Assembly: GCA_022559985.1 (NCBI GenBank)
Contig: JAFJTR010000046.1
Span: 183,511 to 247,510, forward strand
Length of the DNA: 64,000 nucleotides
Reading direction: 5' to 3'
Source: Parastagonospora avenae f. sp. tritici 18332-5
Taxonomy: Eukaryota > Ascomycota > Dothideomycetes > Pleosporales > Phaeosphaeriaceae
Position numbers and translations under genes: made by a program. A model generated the notes under the pieces. That model searched no databases and was not told the DNA's origin. It saw only the letters and a program-made list of their open reading frames with translations. Below, piece by piece: positions 11,859-23,974 of this stretch (position 1 is its first letter; each line of letters begins with the position of its first letter).

Positions 11859-12755
11859 ATGACAACCGATCATTTCGCAACACAAGCCCCCGTCAGCTTC
11901 TATGATCCCGATACCAAAGCTCCTCATGGCGTCGCCTCGAACGTGTTCAACTTTTACCCCATTCACGATGCTTGGGTTAGCACTTCCACCGACAATCATT
12001 TGCACGCCTCTGAACCCGACTACCTGCGATTCCCCGTTCCGTGTATCGACACCTCACTCGAGAGCCAACTAGAAATGAGCAACGCAATGAGCAATACAAG
12101 TACCATGTCCAACTCCATCGAGAACGTCTCATACTCCTCGCCGTCCATGTTTGAGACCGTCGATGCCCCTACACATGGACGGAACCCAACAGCCGCGGCG
12201 CCACAGTACATACTTTTCAAGGTCGAAAGCTCATCTCCAAAGTCTTACACGAACGCAAAATTTGACCCAAATCACGTCCAGATGTCGGCAAACAGTTCGC
12301 CATCAGCCCGCGATAGCCAAAACTCTACAACGCATCAAAGCAGTACAAGCTCACAGACAAGTCTCAACCCACAGTCTCCCCCTAAAAGAAAGCGCCAAAG
12401 TGGACGGAAGTCCAGCATAGAAGACATAGAACCTGATTCAGCAAGAGCTACATATCTTGAGAAGAATCGCAAAGCTGCAAGCAAGTGTAGGAGTAAGCAG
12501 AAACAACAACAAGACGACCTGATCGAGCAGGCGCGCGAAATTGAGAACAAGAACAAGTGCCTGAAGGCAGAAGTGTCAATGCTGCAGGGTGGAATGCGCG
12601 AGCTCATGGACATGGTCGGCCAACACAATGCGTGCTCAGACACGAGGCTTAAACAATATCTACAGCGACAGGCAGACCGCCTCGCTGCTGGAAGTTCCAG
12701 GACACCTCCGCTCCTCGACGCCCAGGAGCTATTTCCAACTGGTCATTATCTTTGA
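11859..12755 (+). CDS. bZIP transcription factor (298 aa)
   Basis: This single-exon gene has a bZIP domain at about residues 180-260. A Lys/Arg-rich stretch (KRKRQSGRKSS) is followed by the basic-region signature NRKAASKCRSKQKQQQ, then a leucine-zipper-like heptad array through LIEQAREIENKNKCLKAEVSMLQ. The pattern NxxAAxxCR places it in the ATF/CREB-like fungal group (Atf21/Atf1-type), which acts in stress, development and sporulation; the specific target is not known here. The N-terminal ~170 residues are Ser/Thr/Asn-rich and probably an activation region. The start is the first ATG after a long C/T-rich leader. The protein is nuclear by inference. Confidence 0.85.
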   Translation: MTTDHFATQAPVSFYDPDTKAPHGVASNVFNFYPIHDAWVSTSTDNHLHASEPDYLRFPVPCIDTSLESQLEMSNAMSNTSTMSNSIENVSYSSPSMFETVDAPTHGRNPTAAAPQYILFKVESSSPKSYTNAKFDPNHVQMSANSSPSARDSQNSTTHQSSTSSQTSLNPQSPPKRKRQSGRKSSIEDIEPDSARATYLEKNRKAASKCRSKQKQQQDDLIEQAREIENKNKCLKAEVSMLQGGMRELMDMVGQHNACSDTRLKQYLQRQADRLAAGSSRTPPLLDAQELFPTGHYL

Positions 12756-14256
12756 GCTCCAGGCCTAATCACCTCTGCAGATCTACGACCGTGAGACGAG
12801 CATGGTCGTTCTTCGGGCGTAATACCTCAATCCTTGAGACAGGCCAATCGGAACCCTTGACGATCCACCATGACGAGTTCTTCGTTCTGAACTTCACATG
12901 TCTCAGTATCAGGCGATGCTGCTGATTTTCGATATCAGCATCGATAGTCTTCGCATCCAAATTCGCACTTTCGACATCCGATTTCTCGGGTATTCTTTCG
13001 GCCTCATATTTCACTTCTACACGAATTTGTTTCCAGAGTGAGAGTTTTCAGAACGGTACACAAGCAGAGATACTTCTTTACGAATGATGACCACGATTGC
13101 AACTTGTACTTTCTGTATTTGCATCGCACAAGGGTACAAAATTCAGTACCACGATGGTTGTGATACCTGCGTGTACTTGCAGCAAATATTGAAATTTGCG
13201 AAACGGTAAACCATGATCGTTAGGCCAACTATACACGCTACTACTCCGGGGTCCTCTGTTACACTGTATGCATGAAAGGGCCCACTCTTCCAGGGTGGTA
13301 TAAATCCCCGCTGTAATGGGATACCTTTTGGGTAAATTCTCCTTCTTTATGACGAAACTATCCCGAGACGCTATACTGACTTTGTGACAGATGGAAAAGA
13401 CATGCAGAATCAACTTTGAGAACATGGAATTGACGGGAAATTTGCTTACGCAATGTTCCTGGACCCCGTGGTACCTCACTCCATACTTCAGCACGATCAT
13501 AACATGTGACTCGGCTGACCTTTCCCGGACCCAATTCTTGAATGGAGTGAAATCTATGCTTAGTGCGTTGTTACTCTCCCGACACCCTAAGGGACGCAAT
13601 GAGAAACAATTGATCTTTTCGCTCCGGTGTAGAATTATATGACGAAGTGAACGTGGCCTCGTGGCGTGGCTATGACGCTAATTCGTCAAAGTCTGACAGA
13701 TTCACTTATCAATTTGATTGTAAGCAGAGGAGATCTGCACGTCGTCAAGCATGTGCATCCCGATGCGGAAGCCTTGGTCCCCAGAATTATGAAAAGGACC
13801 GATAGCAAGAACAATGCTACGCAACGCGTCACCTCTCCTTCGCGATAGTCTGCCCTGCTCCAAACCTACACGCGTTCGATATAGTATATTTCAGCAATTG
13901 ATGTAAGAATCGTGCGACACCATGGATTGTCCTGTAGCGTGGAGGTGTTGCGTTACAATCTACTCCAGAACCAGAATAGCTTGCGAACCCCGCGCAAGGC
14001 GTACCAGGAGGTTGCCTACACACGACCATGAACTCGGGTCTTCGATGCGTTGATACCGTTGCCAGCATTCATCCAATTGCAACTCCAGGCGACGCTGCGC
14101 CTCTCTACGTCTAGTCTAGCGCGAGTCCACTTCAAACAACAACTCGCGGATATCTTGGCCTAGGCAGACAGCAATATATGTAGACTATGTGATCTCTCAG
14201 GCCATATTCAGAATATTCTTGTGGAATGTGAATCGAAATTTGAGAAAGGAGACAAG
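12756..14256. other. Intergenic region, no gene seen
   Basis: A 173-codon frame on the minus strand (13599-13078) and smaller ones were examined. None shows a recognisable domain or plausible exon partner. The stretch appears non-coding. Confidence 0.4.
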
Positions 14257-15829
14257 ATGACCTCAACCGACTCACCACCTGTGACCTCTACGACTGAGGC
14301 GGCGCCCGTGGAGCAAGTGAACAACAGCACGAGTACTCCCCTGATCAAACTCGTTGATGGTATGCCTACATTACCCAATCTACACGAGAGGGAAACTAAT
14401 GAAACCAAGCAGACGCAAATGTAGACACTGCTCCGACACAAGCCGAAGAAGACAACAATGAAGACCTCTACATCGTCACACCACCAGCGTATACCCAACC
14501 CATAGCCGAAGGCGAACAAACAGTGGACGCCGAGGCCACCCAAGAAGAAAAGCAAGACTTACCGCCTCGATCACCTGATCATGACCCATTAGCCCCGACC
14601 TCTCCAGGGGCCGTCAGTGAACATTCAGATCCTCACCGACCTGCAACGCCTCTCCATGTACTGCAGGAGCGAGCACGAGGAAACGTCCCTCTGGCTCCTA
14701 CCGGACCAGACCCGGTCCTATCGCACTACCTCACCGAGCCCGCAGCCACCGTCTCCCTCGTCGGCGTCCAAGCCTGCAGTCTCCTCCCCAACCGTCCAGC
14801 AATATGGCTCGTGAAGCGCAAGAAAATAGCACTCTCACCGCTCGCCGCCACAGTCCTGGTCAAAGAAGGCTTGATCTGTGCTAAAGACCTCGAACTGTAT
14901 GCTCACCTCCATCTTCCCATCCCATCCCAATGCGCATCTAACCCACGTGATCAGCATATCCCAACACCCCTCCGCCCGCCGCGACCCCACGGACCCCATA
15001 TCCGGCATCCTCCTAGGCGTCTTTGACACCGTCGGCGAAATCTCGCTCGGCCTCGTCGCCGGCCCCGTCGAGCTCGGTCGTCAAGCCACGCCCGTGCTGC
15101 GCCGCTACGAATCGTCGCAGCGCGAGAATTCAAACGGCAACACGCAGCCTTTGACCGGTCGCGAATTACTCGGCGCGCCGCAAGCTGCGGGCAAAGTCGC
15201 GCTCGAGACGGGCAAGGGATTGGGCAGAATTGTGACCGCGGGCTTGAAGACGCCGATGGTCCTGCTGAATGGGGTTACGAAGGGGTTTCATAATTTGCCT
15301 AAGGCGTATGGCGAGGAGGTCAGGGTTTATGAGAATGTTACCGGGGTGAAGAGTGGGGTGAGGGTTGGGGCTAAGGTATGTCGCTCTTGTTCTTGTTGTG
15401 TTGTTGTGGTTGTTGTGAACTAATGGCGACACAGAGCTTTGCTTATGGCTTGGGCGATGGATTACTCGACGTCTTTATGAAGCCGGTCCAGGGCGCGCAG
15501 CGCAATGGTGCGTTGGGCGCTGTTACTGGATTCGCAAAGGGCGTTGGAAATCTGGTCTGTAAACCTACTGCAGGTTAGTACACCCTTATGACCTCAACTC
15601 GCCTCATGCTAATGTGGATGCGCTAGGTGCTGTGGGAGTCCTTGGATATACATCTGTGGGCATTTATAAGGAGATTCGCAACATCAAGTTTGCCGACGAC
15701 GACGAGACATGTCCAGCAGATCTGGTACGGAAGCTTGGCGAGGCGGAGCATGCGGCTGCGACGGACTCGGATAAGTTGTACGTTGTAAGGGTGTGGTGTC
15801 AGACGATGATGCATGTGAGATTGGTGTAG
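14257..15829 (+). CDS. Protein with the glycine-rich tail domain of fungal sterol glucosyltransferases (449 aa)
   Basis: The five exons are 14257-14359, 14413-14896, 14955-15375, 15435-15573 and 15627-15829. All introns are 53-59 bp with GT-AG ends and clear branch sites (actaatg, atctaac), and the exon sum is 1350 nt. The N-terminal third is acidic and Pro/Thr-rich. A middle segment (LVGVQACSLLPNRPAIWLVKRKK) precedes the conserved part, which contains GILLGVFDTVGEISLGLVAGP, the LPKAYGEEVR motif, then GLGDGLLDVFMKP, GFAKGVGNLVCKP and VGVLGYTSVGIYKEI. These Gly-rich amphipathic repeats resemble the C-terminal tail of fungal GT28-type UDP-glucose:sterol glucosyltransferases and Vps13-like lipid-binding tails. 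No glycosyltransferase domain is present, so a membrane-associated role without catalysis is inferred. Confidence 0.75.
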
Positions 15830-16015
15830 ATATGTGCTAGGCACGTTTGAACGCTGATCTGGAAAGTTGTGTTGGTTCTACAATATAGGTATATGATTTT
15901 GCTTTCCTTGACCTTTGTATCATCTCGGAGCTCATCGACTGGCGCTTGCATCTGAGTTCGGTGTCGTGAAGAATCGCTAGTATGGGCGACGGTGACATGA
16001 TCGACACGTGACGCA

Positions 16016-16880
16016 TCAACCAGGTGATCGGGGTTTGTCCGCCTCGGTGTACGCCCTCTTCACCAGGTATGTGCTAATGCTCCATTTCTGTAAAATGATT
16101 AGCAATTGGCAAAGTAGAAACAGGAGGACACGTCCCACCACATCTTGCTTCTCAAAATACTTTTCCCAGTTCTTGTCCTCCGCAAGTTCCATGACGACAT
16201 CCCAAGGCCACTCGTCACTCTCCATCTCAACTATGGTGAGGAATGTGTGCACTGTCTTCTTGTCTTTAGTTCCCAAGGTCGAGCCTCGCTGTGTTATGGC
16301 GTTGTCGACTTCGAGGATGCGCAGTCGGAGCACCTCTGGGCACCCCATGATCATAGGTACCACGGTCCCTGTGTAGTATTTGAAGACTTCTTCCTGCATG
16401 TCTACCGGGACTGCCCACTCCAGGCAAGTAACGCTCTCGATGGCAGCCACATCTGTGCCGAGATTAGAACAAAATATCACGTGACCACACATATCATTAC
16501 GCACCCGTATTGTCCCACTCTTCATTTTCCCATCGCTTTAGTTCGACGAATGTTCGCACATCGAAACATGCGTCTGCTAGACGATTTTTGAACAAGTGTG
16601 CAGGTGGGTGGTTTCGCTCTTCGTAGCACTTTGCCGTAGCCTCCCTTGCATTTTCGACTTCATAGACAGCGCACAATGGCCACGGCGCGTCGAGCACACC
16701 GACCTTTTGTCCTTCGAGACCGGTTTGCGTAATCTCACAGTGCAGCGTGTGTTGTGCAAACTGTGAGCGCATGTCAGGGAGATAGTCATTCTCATACCAG
16801 TCGACAGCCTCGTCCGGGAGCTTGGCCCATACAATGAGTACGCCTGTCATGGTGTCGTGTAACGGGTGTGACGCCTCCAA
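16016..16880 (-). CDS. Two-domain ferredoxin-like (dimeric alpha/beta barrel type) protein
   Basis: Exons are 16880-16505 and 16452-16016. The 52 bp intron has a GTGCGT donor, a TCTAATC branch site and a CACAG acceptor, and joins NTG|D in phase. The first ~105 residues read like an EthD/ABM-type barrel (MTGVLIVWAKLPDEAVDWYENDYLPDM is the typical strand-helix start), with a second similar unit after the splice (VTCLEWAVPVDMQEEVFKYY). Such proteins are small cytosolic fungal proteins, some acting as aromatase-like or monooxygenase-like enzymes; catalytic residues cannot be assigned here. The 3' end is uncertain: a further short intron ending TTTTACAG near 16103 may shorten the C-terminus. An internal Met at 16850 is an alternative start. 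Confidence 0.55.
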
Positions 16881-18713
16881 TGAAGCGGCGGGGTTAGATT
16901 GCTGTCACACGAGAAGCGTGTGGGCCTGGAATGCGAGGGGATCTTGTTGAATCAGGCTGGGGGCAGTTTGCGGAATAGAGCGCGAACAAACGGGTCTGGC
17001 AAAGCAAAGGTTCGAGAAAGATCCTGGACTGAGGTGGAAAAGGCGCACTTTCAAGTGCAAGAGTTAAAGGATTGACACTGCTGCGACGATCATAGCCATG
17101 CATTGACAGGTGAACCCCCGTCTGAAGGAGGGTAGGCCCGAATATCTGCTCTCGGCGGGCCATAGTCTCGGACCAGATTATCGTGATTGGCTAGTCGCAG
17201 GGCAGCAAGTCTTCACGAGCCAGGCTTGCTGACAGAGGGGAATGTGGTCCAGGGCGCATGATTGGGTGGTGTCGCTAGCAACAGGCTCACGAGCTACTAC
17301 ACCGCGGTGCTACTCGGGTTGACTTCGCAATTCTCTGCATGTCCACGTTCGTCGCTCGGTGTTGGTTAGATGCAACGCCAACACCTGGTGTAGTGTCGCT
17401 TTGATGCTTGCGTCGAGAGCGCAGCTGATCGAAGAACGGTGTGCAAATTGACAGCGTGGCCACGTGGGTCGTTAATGCCCGAATTTTATAGCGCTACCGA
17501 GTCACGGGAATCCAGTCCGCACGACACTCCACGCCGGACTCGCCGTTGCGACCCTATATCGGCGCATCCAAAACGTCTTGCTGCGAAGATGCTACCGACT
17601 GTGTTTTGTATGCGGGCTCTATCGTCTCCGTGAGATCGGAATGATGCGCGCGCGTTCGAGTCGATGTGGTCATTGCTTCTCGCTACCACAGAGCCTGTGG
17701 AGATCCATAGTGCTTATTTATGCCGGGTATGCAAGCACGCTCACTCGCATATATACCGAGATGAGAGAGCATAACGGTTTATATGCTAGCAAGAGGTTCA
17801 AAATCCTGGGTTGTGACCCACCGGATCGTTCAAACCCCTGGATTCCATCAGTCTGGTTGCGGACGGGAGGATCATCGCACGCGTATTTGCCGTGGGATTG
17901 GGACCACAACGAGGCGAAGCACCGCTTCCAGGAACGCCGTAACCTTCTCCACAGCAGTGCGCGTATTCTAGAAGCTTTCCTTCGACGCGGGAAGTGTCCC
18001 TCAACAATGTGGAGTGGCGGAAAATTACGACCACCCGAAACGCCACAGCGGCACAACGCATATGACTAGACTTTCTGGAAGCATGCCATATCGAGCCGCC
18101 TATATGTGGTATATGGTTATGAAGTGGCGCAAAGTTATTTACCAATCGCAGGAAGGGAGCAATCAGGTAGAATGTCCTTGCAGATCAACTTACTGGTACA
18201 GTGCTTCCAAACTCGGGACGGCTATCTTCAAATAGCGTGTGTACTACCATTGTGCGGGCACACTATAGATTACCGACATCTTGCCGAACACAATAGAGGC
18301 GATGATATGAGTTAAAATTATTCCAGAGCTCCGAACTGCAGTAGAGACGGCATGGCTCGTCAAGATTAAGGAAGGAATGCGAGCTTTCCAACTGCCGGAG
18401 ATCTTGAGGCGCCTGACTCTACCGATCGAGGCATGTTGTCGCCTCAATCCATGGCACTCCCAGTTCTTCACGCAAACGACTGGCCCGAGCTGGACCAGAC
18501 AGATAGAGAAGAGATTCTCCAGCCAGATTTGGTACACGATCAGATCGATAGATGAACAACACTTACCAGCCGCGAACGCAATATGATACCTGGGTTGATA
18601 ACAGAGCTAATAAAATTCGTGTCGAGTATCACGGGAAGGTAAGGAGAGAATCGGGTGTGGCTTCAGCAACGAAGTATGTATAAGTGTCAGGTTCTTCATC
18701 ATATCTCAGCATC
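16881..18713. other. Intergenic region, no gene seen
   Basis: About 1.8 kb without a supportable gene. Overlapping frames of about 110-160 codons near 17.6-18.1 kb lie on both strands with no family resemblance. Confidence 0.4.
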
Positions 18714-18719
18714 TATAAA
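18714..18719 (+). promoter_or_regulatory. TATA box of the GH45-like gene
   Basis: A TATAAA element lies 60 bp upstream of the ATG at 18779. It is followed by a C/T-rich leader, as is usual for highly expressed secreted fungal enzymes. Confidence 0.45.
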
Positions 18720-18778
18720 ACTCGCCTCTTGTACCTTCAACACGTTATTGCATCAACATCGTGTTTTCTTCGGGCACC

Positions 18779-20233
18779 ATGCGATTTTTCTCTACTCCAA
18801 TAGTTGCGCTAGGGCTCCTGGGTACCTCCTACGCTGCCAGCAGCGCAGTCCAGGGTACAGGATCTACCACCCGCGGATGGTCATGCTGCAAAAACTCTTG
18901 TTCTTGGAGCAACAAAGCGCCAGTCAGCAAGCCAGTGCTGTCCTGTGATGCCCAAGACAACTTTCTCGACAATCCTGCTCGACGAGATGGCTGTGACAGT
19001 GGCGGTGGATCCTTCGGTTGCTCTGACCTTAGTCCTTGGGCAGCAAGTGCTGATCTGGCCTACGGCTTTGCTGGTGTGAATCTGGCGGCTTCGAACGAGA
19101 CTGCATGGTGCTGTTCGTGTTACTCGTAAGTCTAGTTTCTAGACCGATAGCAAGCAACTATGCAGCGTACTGACGCTATAACTAGGCTGACGTTTACTTC
19201 TGGTCCGGTCAATGGTAAGAAGATGATCGTGCAAGTCACGACCACTGGCAATGACCTCGGAGGCGACCAATTCAATCTTGCCATTCCCGGTGGCGGAGAG
19301 GGCTCGACTCAGGGCTGTACGAAAGAGTACGGCGTCGATGTTTGGGGCGCGGACTATGGTGGCGTCGCGCATCGTGACGACTGCGACGCTCTACCAGCAC
19401 CTCTTCAGGCTGGCTGTTACTGGCGGTTTGACTGGTTCCGCAACGCTGACAACCCAACGGTAAGCTGGGAAAAAGTCGCATGTCCCGAACAATTATCGTA
19501 CATATCCAATTGCCGGCGCAACGACGATCCAGTACCAGGACAAAACACTCCGACTCCGACTCTGACAACTTCCGCACCCATCTCGTCAGGTACCGTGCAG
19601 CCAGGCGGTCAATGCGGAGGCAAAACCTACAGAGGTCCAACACGTTGCGTCGGAGGCACTGTCTGCACCTTTGTAGACGAGAACTCCTACTACTGTAAGA
19701 CGCCAACCTACATCTTCACAAGCAGCACCCACTAACCCAACACCCACAGGTCTCGCAGACCCAGCAAGTACCCGCACCACCCCAACAACCACCGCCACGC
19801 CCTCCGCACAACCCACCGTTGCCCAGCCCTGGGACCAGTGCGGCGGCCAATCCTGGACTGGCCCAACCCGCTGTCAAAACTCTCAATGCGTGAAAATCGA
19901 TCAATGTACCTACCTACCCCCCTCCTCTCCCTTCACTCACTCCAGCTAATCATGCCAGGGTACTCGCAATGCCAACCTCTGACTAGCAACTTGCCACCAC
20001 CAGCCAGATCTACCTCGACATCTACACGCTCGCGCCGCACGTGGACGGGTCGTCCGAATCCGCAGACGAGTACAAGGCAGGGCACGAGTACGAAGCCGGC
20101 AGGGCCGGTGCCGACGGTGGTGCAGTTGTATGATCAATGTGGAGGGCAGACGTATACAGGGCCGACGAGGTGTGTGGAGGGGTTAGTTTGTGTCAAGGTT
20201 GATGAGTATTATTCGCAGTGTCAGAAGCCTTGA
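18779..20233 (+). CDS. GH45-family secreted protein with three CBM1 modules, catalytic Asp residues replaced (428 aa)
   Basis: The four exons are 18779-19125, 19186-19694, 19750-19905 and 19959-20233, with a sum of 1287 nt. Residues 1-19 are a signal peptide (ending TSYA). Residues about 29-220 are a GH45 domain of the Humicola EGV type: TTRGWSCCKNSCSW, SPWAAS, WCCSCY, LTFTSGPVNGKKM, IPGGGEG, GCYWRFDWF and CRRNDD, with the cysteine framework kept. The general base (Asp in W-D-C-C) is Ser35, and the general acid (Asp in H-F-D-L) is Asn146; the auxiliary Asp139 (D114 in EGV) is kept. Three CBM1 modules follow (each QCGG..., closing in YYC, YSQC, YSQC), separated by Ser/Thr/Pro linkers. Members normally hydrolyse beta-1,4-glucan in the extracellular space. 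This one probably binds cellulose without classical hydrolysis (inference). Confidence 0.88.
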
Positions 20234-20823
20234 GGAGTTTGTCAGTAGAGGGAGGGACTATGCGATTGGCAGTTGTGAGTGTAGCGAAGTTGGGATGTTG
20301 GTTCGAACAGTGTAGAATGATATTGATTCGAGGTAACTAGCAACACTTTGGTCGCTTCTTTCATTATCTCATCGTGATTTCTGCTAGGTTTATTAGGGCA
20401 TGCCAAACCGACGCACTGTTATTGTATGTAAGCTGCGCGTCGTCTCCCTTGCAGTTGCACGCCAATGGGCAAAAAGAAGAAAATGGATTAGAATAACAGA
20501 TCCTCGAACCGGTGCTTCGTGGAGTAACAGGATGCAAAAATATAGGAATCCGGGCGACTGTTCGATCGGAGCCCGAGGAGAACCTCAGATTCTAATCATT
20601 GATTGGGTCGGGGAATTCCTATAGCAGAGTCTCGAGTTAAAATGACATATAACTACGTTAAGACATGAAAGTTTCTAATGCTAAAAGAAAATGAGGTGAC
20701 AAGCGTTGTTTACGCGACAATATGGAAACAGAACACCGTCAAAGCGAATGAAGAATACACACAAGTCGCAATAAAACATTATGGAGTTTCGATGTCGTTC
20801 AATTCGTAAGTGTAATTAATATA
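20234..20823. other. Intergenic region between convergent genes
   Basis: The 590 bases between two converging genes are A/T-richer than their neighbours and hold no supported gene. They must contain both 3' ends. Confidence 0.4.
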
Positions 20824-22112
20824 CTATCGCGGCGCAACTTGTACCGATATCTCGCTCTTCTTGTATATGATGCCTTCCTCATCACTCGCCCGTCGCCCAT
20901 ACCGCTCACTCCTATCCTCACTAATGCTATCATCATCGACACCCCTCCCACACTCCGTATACGGACCGTGCGCACTAGCCAGCGCCGTCTCGCTCGTCTG
21001 CGCATGCACATGGCTACTCGCCCGTGTATTGCGCTTCCACTTGGACCCCATCTCGATGCTCGGCCCCGTCGCGCCACCCGAAGGCTTCGTCTTCGTGCGA
21101 CTGCGCAGCGTCGTACCCAGCAGCTTCGGTAGTATCTTGACGAGCACAGGCTTGATACCCGGTGCAGCCGCGCATATCATAGCCACCCAGATCTCCGTAT
21201 TAGTCCAGATGGAGATATCGTACGCGTCCCACGAAGGGTCGAAGCCGCCTACGCGCTCGAAGATCTGGCTCACTCGCACCATGCGGATTATGCCTGCGAC
21301 GATGGCGAGGGTGCCGAGGAGCACGACGCCCATCAGGGCGTATCGCTGCCGCTTGTGCAGTTTGAGGCCCATGACGCGGGGGAGGACGATGGCGATGAGT
21401 GCGGCGTCGGCGACGATGTTCAGGGTTCCCGAGACGAAGAAGCCGGCGATGTCGTCGAGGCATTTGGAAGGTGGTCGGCCTTCGGACCAGTAGACGTGGA
21501 TGGGGCGACATTGGAATATCACTTCGATGTCCATGGGGATGATGAGGAGGACGAGGAGTACCATCAGGGCTTGGATCATGTGGCGGGACCACTTTGCGGT
21601 GTAGAAGATGCGCAGGTAGGTGCAGCATATACTGAGTTTGGGCAGTGCGAGGGCAGGAAAGAGGAGAATTTGAGCTGCGTAGGCGTATTTTTGGGACATG
21701 ACCGGATCATTGGGGTCGAGGGCGGCGAAGTGACGTCCTGCGCCATGTCTGATCTGGCCATATTGACAGCAAGTCCATCCCGTGGTGCAGAGCTGTTATG
21801 GTATGAGTGACGAGAAGTTAGGTCGGGGTAAGAGGACACTGACCCATGCTACTAGTAGGATGTAGTCCTCCGTTCTCCAAGTCTTAGTGACGACTAGGCG
21901 AGAATATGCTCGTAGAAAGAAGAAAAGAGACCCGATGACTTGTGCAACTACATTGCCCACAAGTATCTGTGCCTGGCGCGACTCGGCGAGAAAGGCTGGA
22001 TCAAGCTGGGGTACTCGTCAGTATACTCACTGCCTTAAAAGATGGTCTGTTAACTTACCGCCGCTTCAACAGCAGCCTGTCGTTGCCACAAAGGCTGGTG
22101 TATCAACCCCAT
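20824..22112 (-). CDS. Fungal rhodopsin-domain (Pth11/SAT-like) membrane protein (381 aa)
   Basis: The exons are 22112-22059, 21966-21844 and 21792-20824, with introns of 92 and 51 bp, all in phase 0. The short first exon (18 codons, MGLIHQPLWQRQ...) is followed by the family hallmarks: LVGNVVAQVIGSLFFFLRAYSR, the TEDYILLVAW turn, an LCTTGW/YGQIRHGAGRH segment, LFPALALPKLSICCTYLRIF, then the QCRP-x-YW and DAALIAIVLP segments. Six to seven hydrophobic spans end at about residue 260. The C-terminal ~110 residues are a Ser/Arg/Asp-rich cytosolic tail. The family is uncharacterised; some members (Pth11-like) are surface sensors. The product is an integral membrane protein, probably of the plasma membrane. 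Confidence 0.85.
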
Positions 22113-23974
22113 AGCTTCAGGATCAAACCGAGCATGGAAGAGTAAGCGTGGGTCGCCTCAAGTCTCACCTTGCAGAACCAGCGGACATCGAGCGGACAAG
22201 TACTCCCGTCAAATACCCCATACTGATAATGGAGGGTGGTCTAAGCCCCCTCGTGGTTGCCGAGTCGGCCGCATTCCGGTGTGATGCTTCCATGCTCCTG
22301 GGGTGAGACATCGCTAAGTAGATGGAAGCATCAATTACGATCGCGTACTGTACGGGGGAGCGTATTAGGTCGCCTATGCAGCGGCACCGAGCAACTTAGC
22401 CGCGGCCACCAGGGAATAGAGTTTGGGCGGCGGTTTTGCGTAAGAGAGCAGCTTCTACATGCGCGAAAGCTGGCATGTTGGAGAGAGTTTTCGCATGTCG
22501 ATCGCACTCCCAATGCCGTGGATGATGTGCGTTGTTTGACTCTTGAGATCCGCTCGCTGATCGTGGTGTTGGTCGATCTCCATCGTCGTGGACCCCGAGC
22601 AGCACACCCTTCACCTCTTTTCCCCTGCATCATCCAGTCTAGTCTGAAAACAGGGAGGATTTTCTCTCACAGGTAGAGATGCCTGACTGTCATTGGGCCG
22701 CAGCGACTTCCTTCGGATATTTGACGCTGCGGGTTAGAAGCCTGCTAGAACACGGAGGTGGAGACATGGTCAAGCCTAGGACCTTCTTCGGACGCTAGAC
22801 ATTGCATCGCAATGATCGTCGTTGTTGGACGCAGTCTTTCCCTCAAACACACACAACACGGGAACTCGGTCACACGCAGCTAACATTGCACCGATCAGAA
22901 ATGAGGCATCTTTACCAGGCTCAGATAACGTGCTGACATCGCAGAAATGCGCTTTCCACCTATGGCGCCGTGCGCTCGCTCCCGTTATACAACGGCCACG
23001 TATGGACAAGCACCCCGCGACCCCACGCCAATATGCCTGGCGAAGATGAAGCCACGAACCATGCGACCGAGCACTCGCCGCCGTCTCAAAACAATCCAAG
23101 ACCGCGAGCAGATTCCATGCTGTGTGCAGTTGATGGTTGGCAACTCACTTTCTCATCCTCATCTGAAACCACAATGCCACAAAGCTCCGACCCGACTTGA
23201 TGGCCACAGCACCGCTCTTCAAAACCGCCTACGTGTGGGATATAAGCTTCTGACAAAAGCTTGGCCCAGCATCAGACACATAGCAAGCCTACCCCAGGGC
23301 TCGAAAAGCGAGGCGAGGCATCCGTGTGTAAACTGTATTTAACCATGCCTGAGTATCGCCGAGATCGATTGCTACTGTGCGGTATCTTTGGGTGGACGGG
23401 TCTCACCCTCCCGTTCCCGTCCAACCTCGTCCGTTGTGTCCGGCGTAAGACGGGCCTCTCGGCGCCGATGGTTGTTTCTAAATGTAGTTGATGACATTCG
23501 AATGGTCTGATTTCCATGATTAATTTTTTTCCAACCGTCTTTTGGTGTTGGATGTGTCTCGTTGCATCCGGATAATTTTGCCAAGAGTTTCTTACACATG
23601 GAAGACGTGTCTTAATCCACGCTCTCACATACTCGGGTCTGCCCAGCTACCATAGGTATACTGTAACCATGCGTGTCCTTGAGTCAATTCTTGAAGCCGG
23701 CTACTTAGATGTGCATAGCTTGGTGCCCAAAGCCCAGGCCAGTCTGACATAGCTGGGGTATACTCAGTCAGCCACCACGCGTCATATCAGAACATCCGAC
23801 TTTACTCGCTCTCTGTGCAGGTCTCGAATCCGCGCCGTAAATCTGAGCGCCAAAAGTCCGCACATCTCCTCTTGTGTCAATCTGCAGCGTAATCCACTCC
23901 AGCAGCGTATTCATACACTCAACACCATCCAAGCCAGTCATTGATCACACGGTACCCAGCATTACAGCTCATAT
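22113..23974. other. Intergenic region, no gene seen
   Basis: About 1.86 kb with only unrelated short frames on both strands. No domain, RNA or repeat was recognised. Confidence 0.4.

Noticed and set aside
13078..13599. 173-codon minus-strand frame
   Set aside because: No domain, no codon preference and no supporting neighbour exon; the length is possible by chance in this composition.
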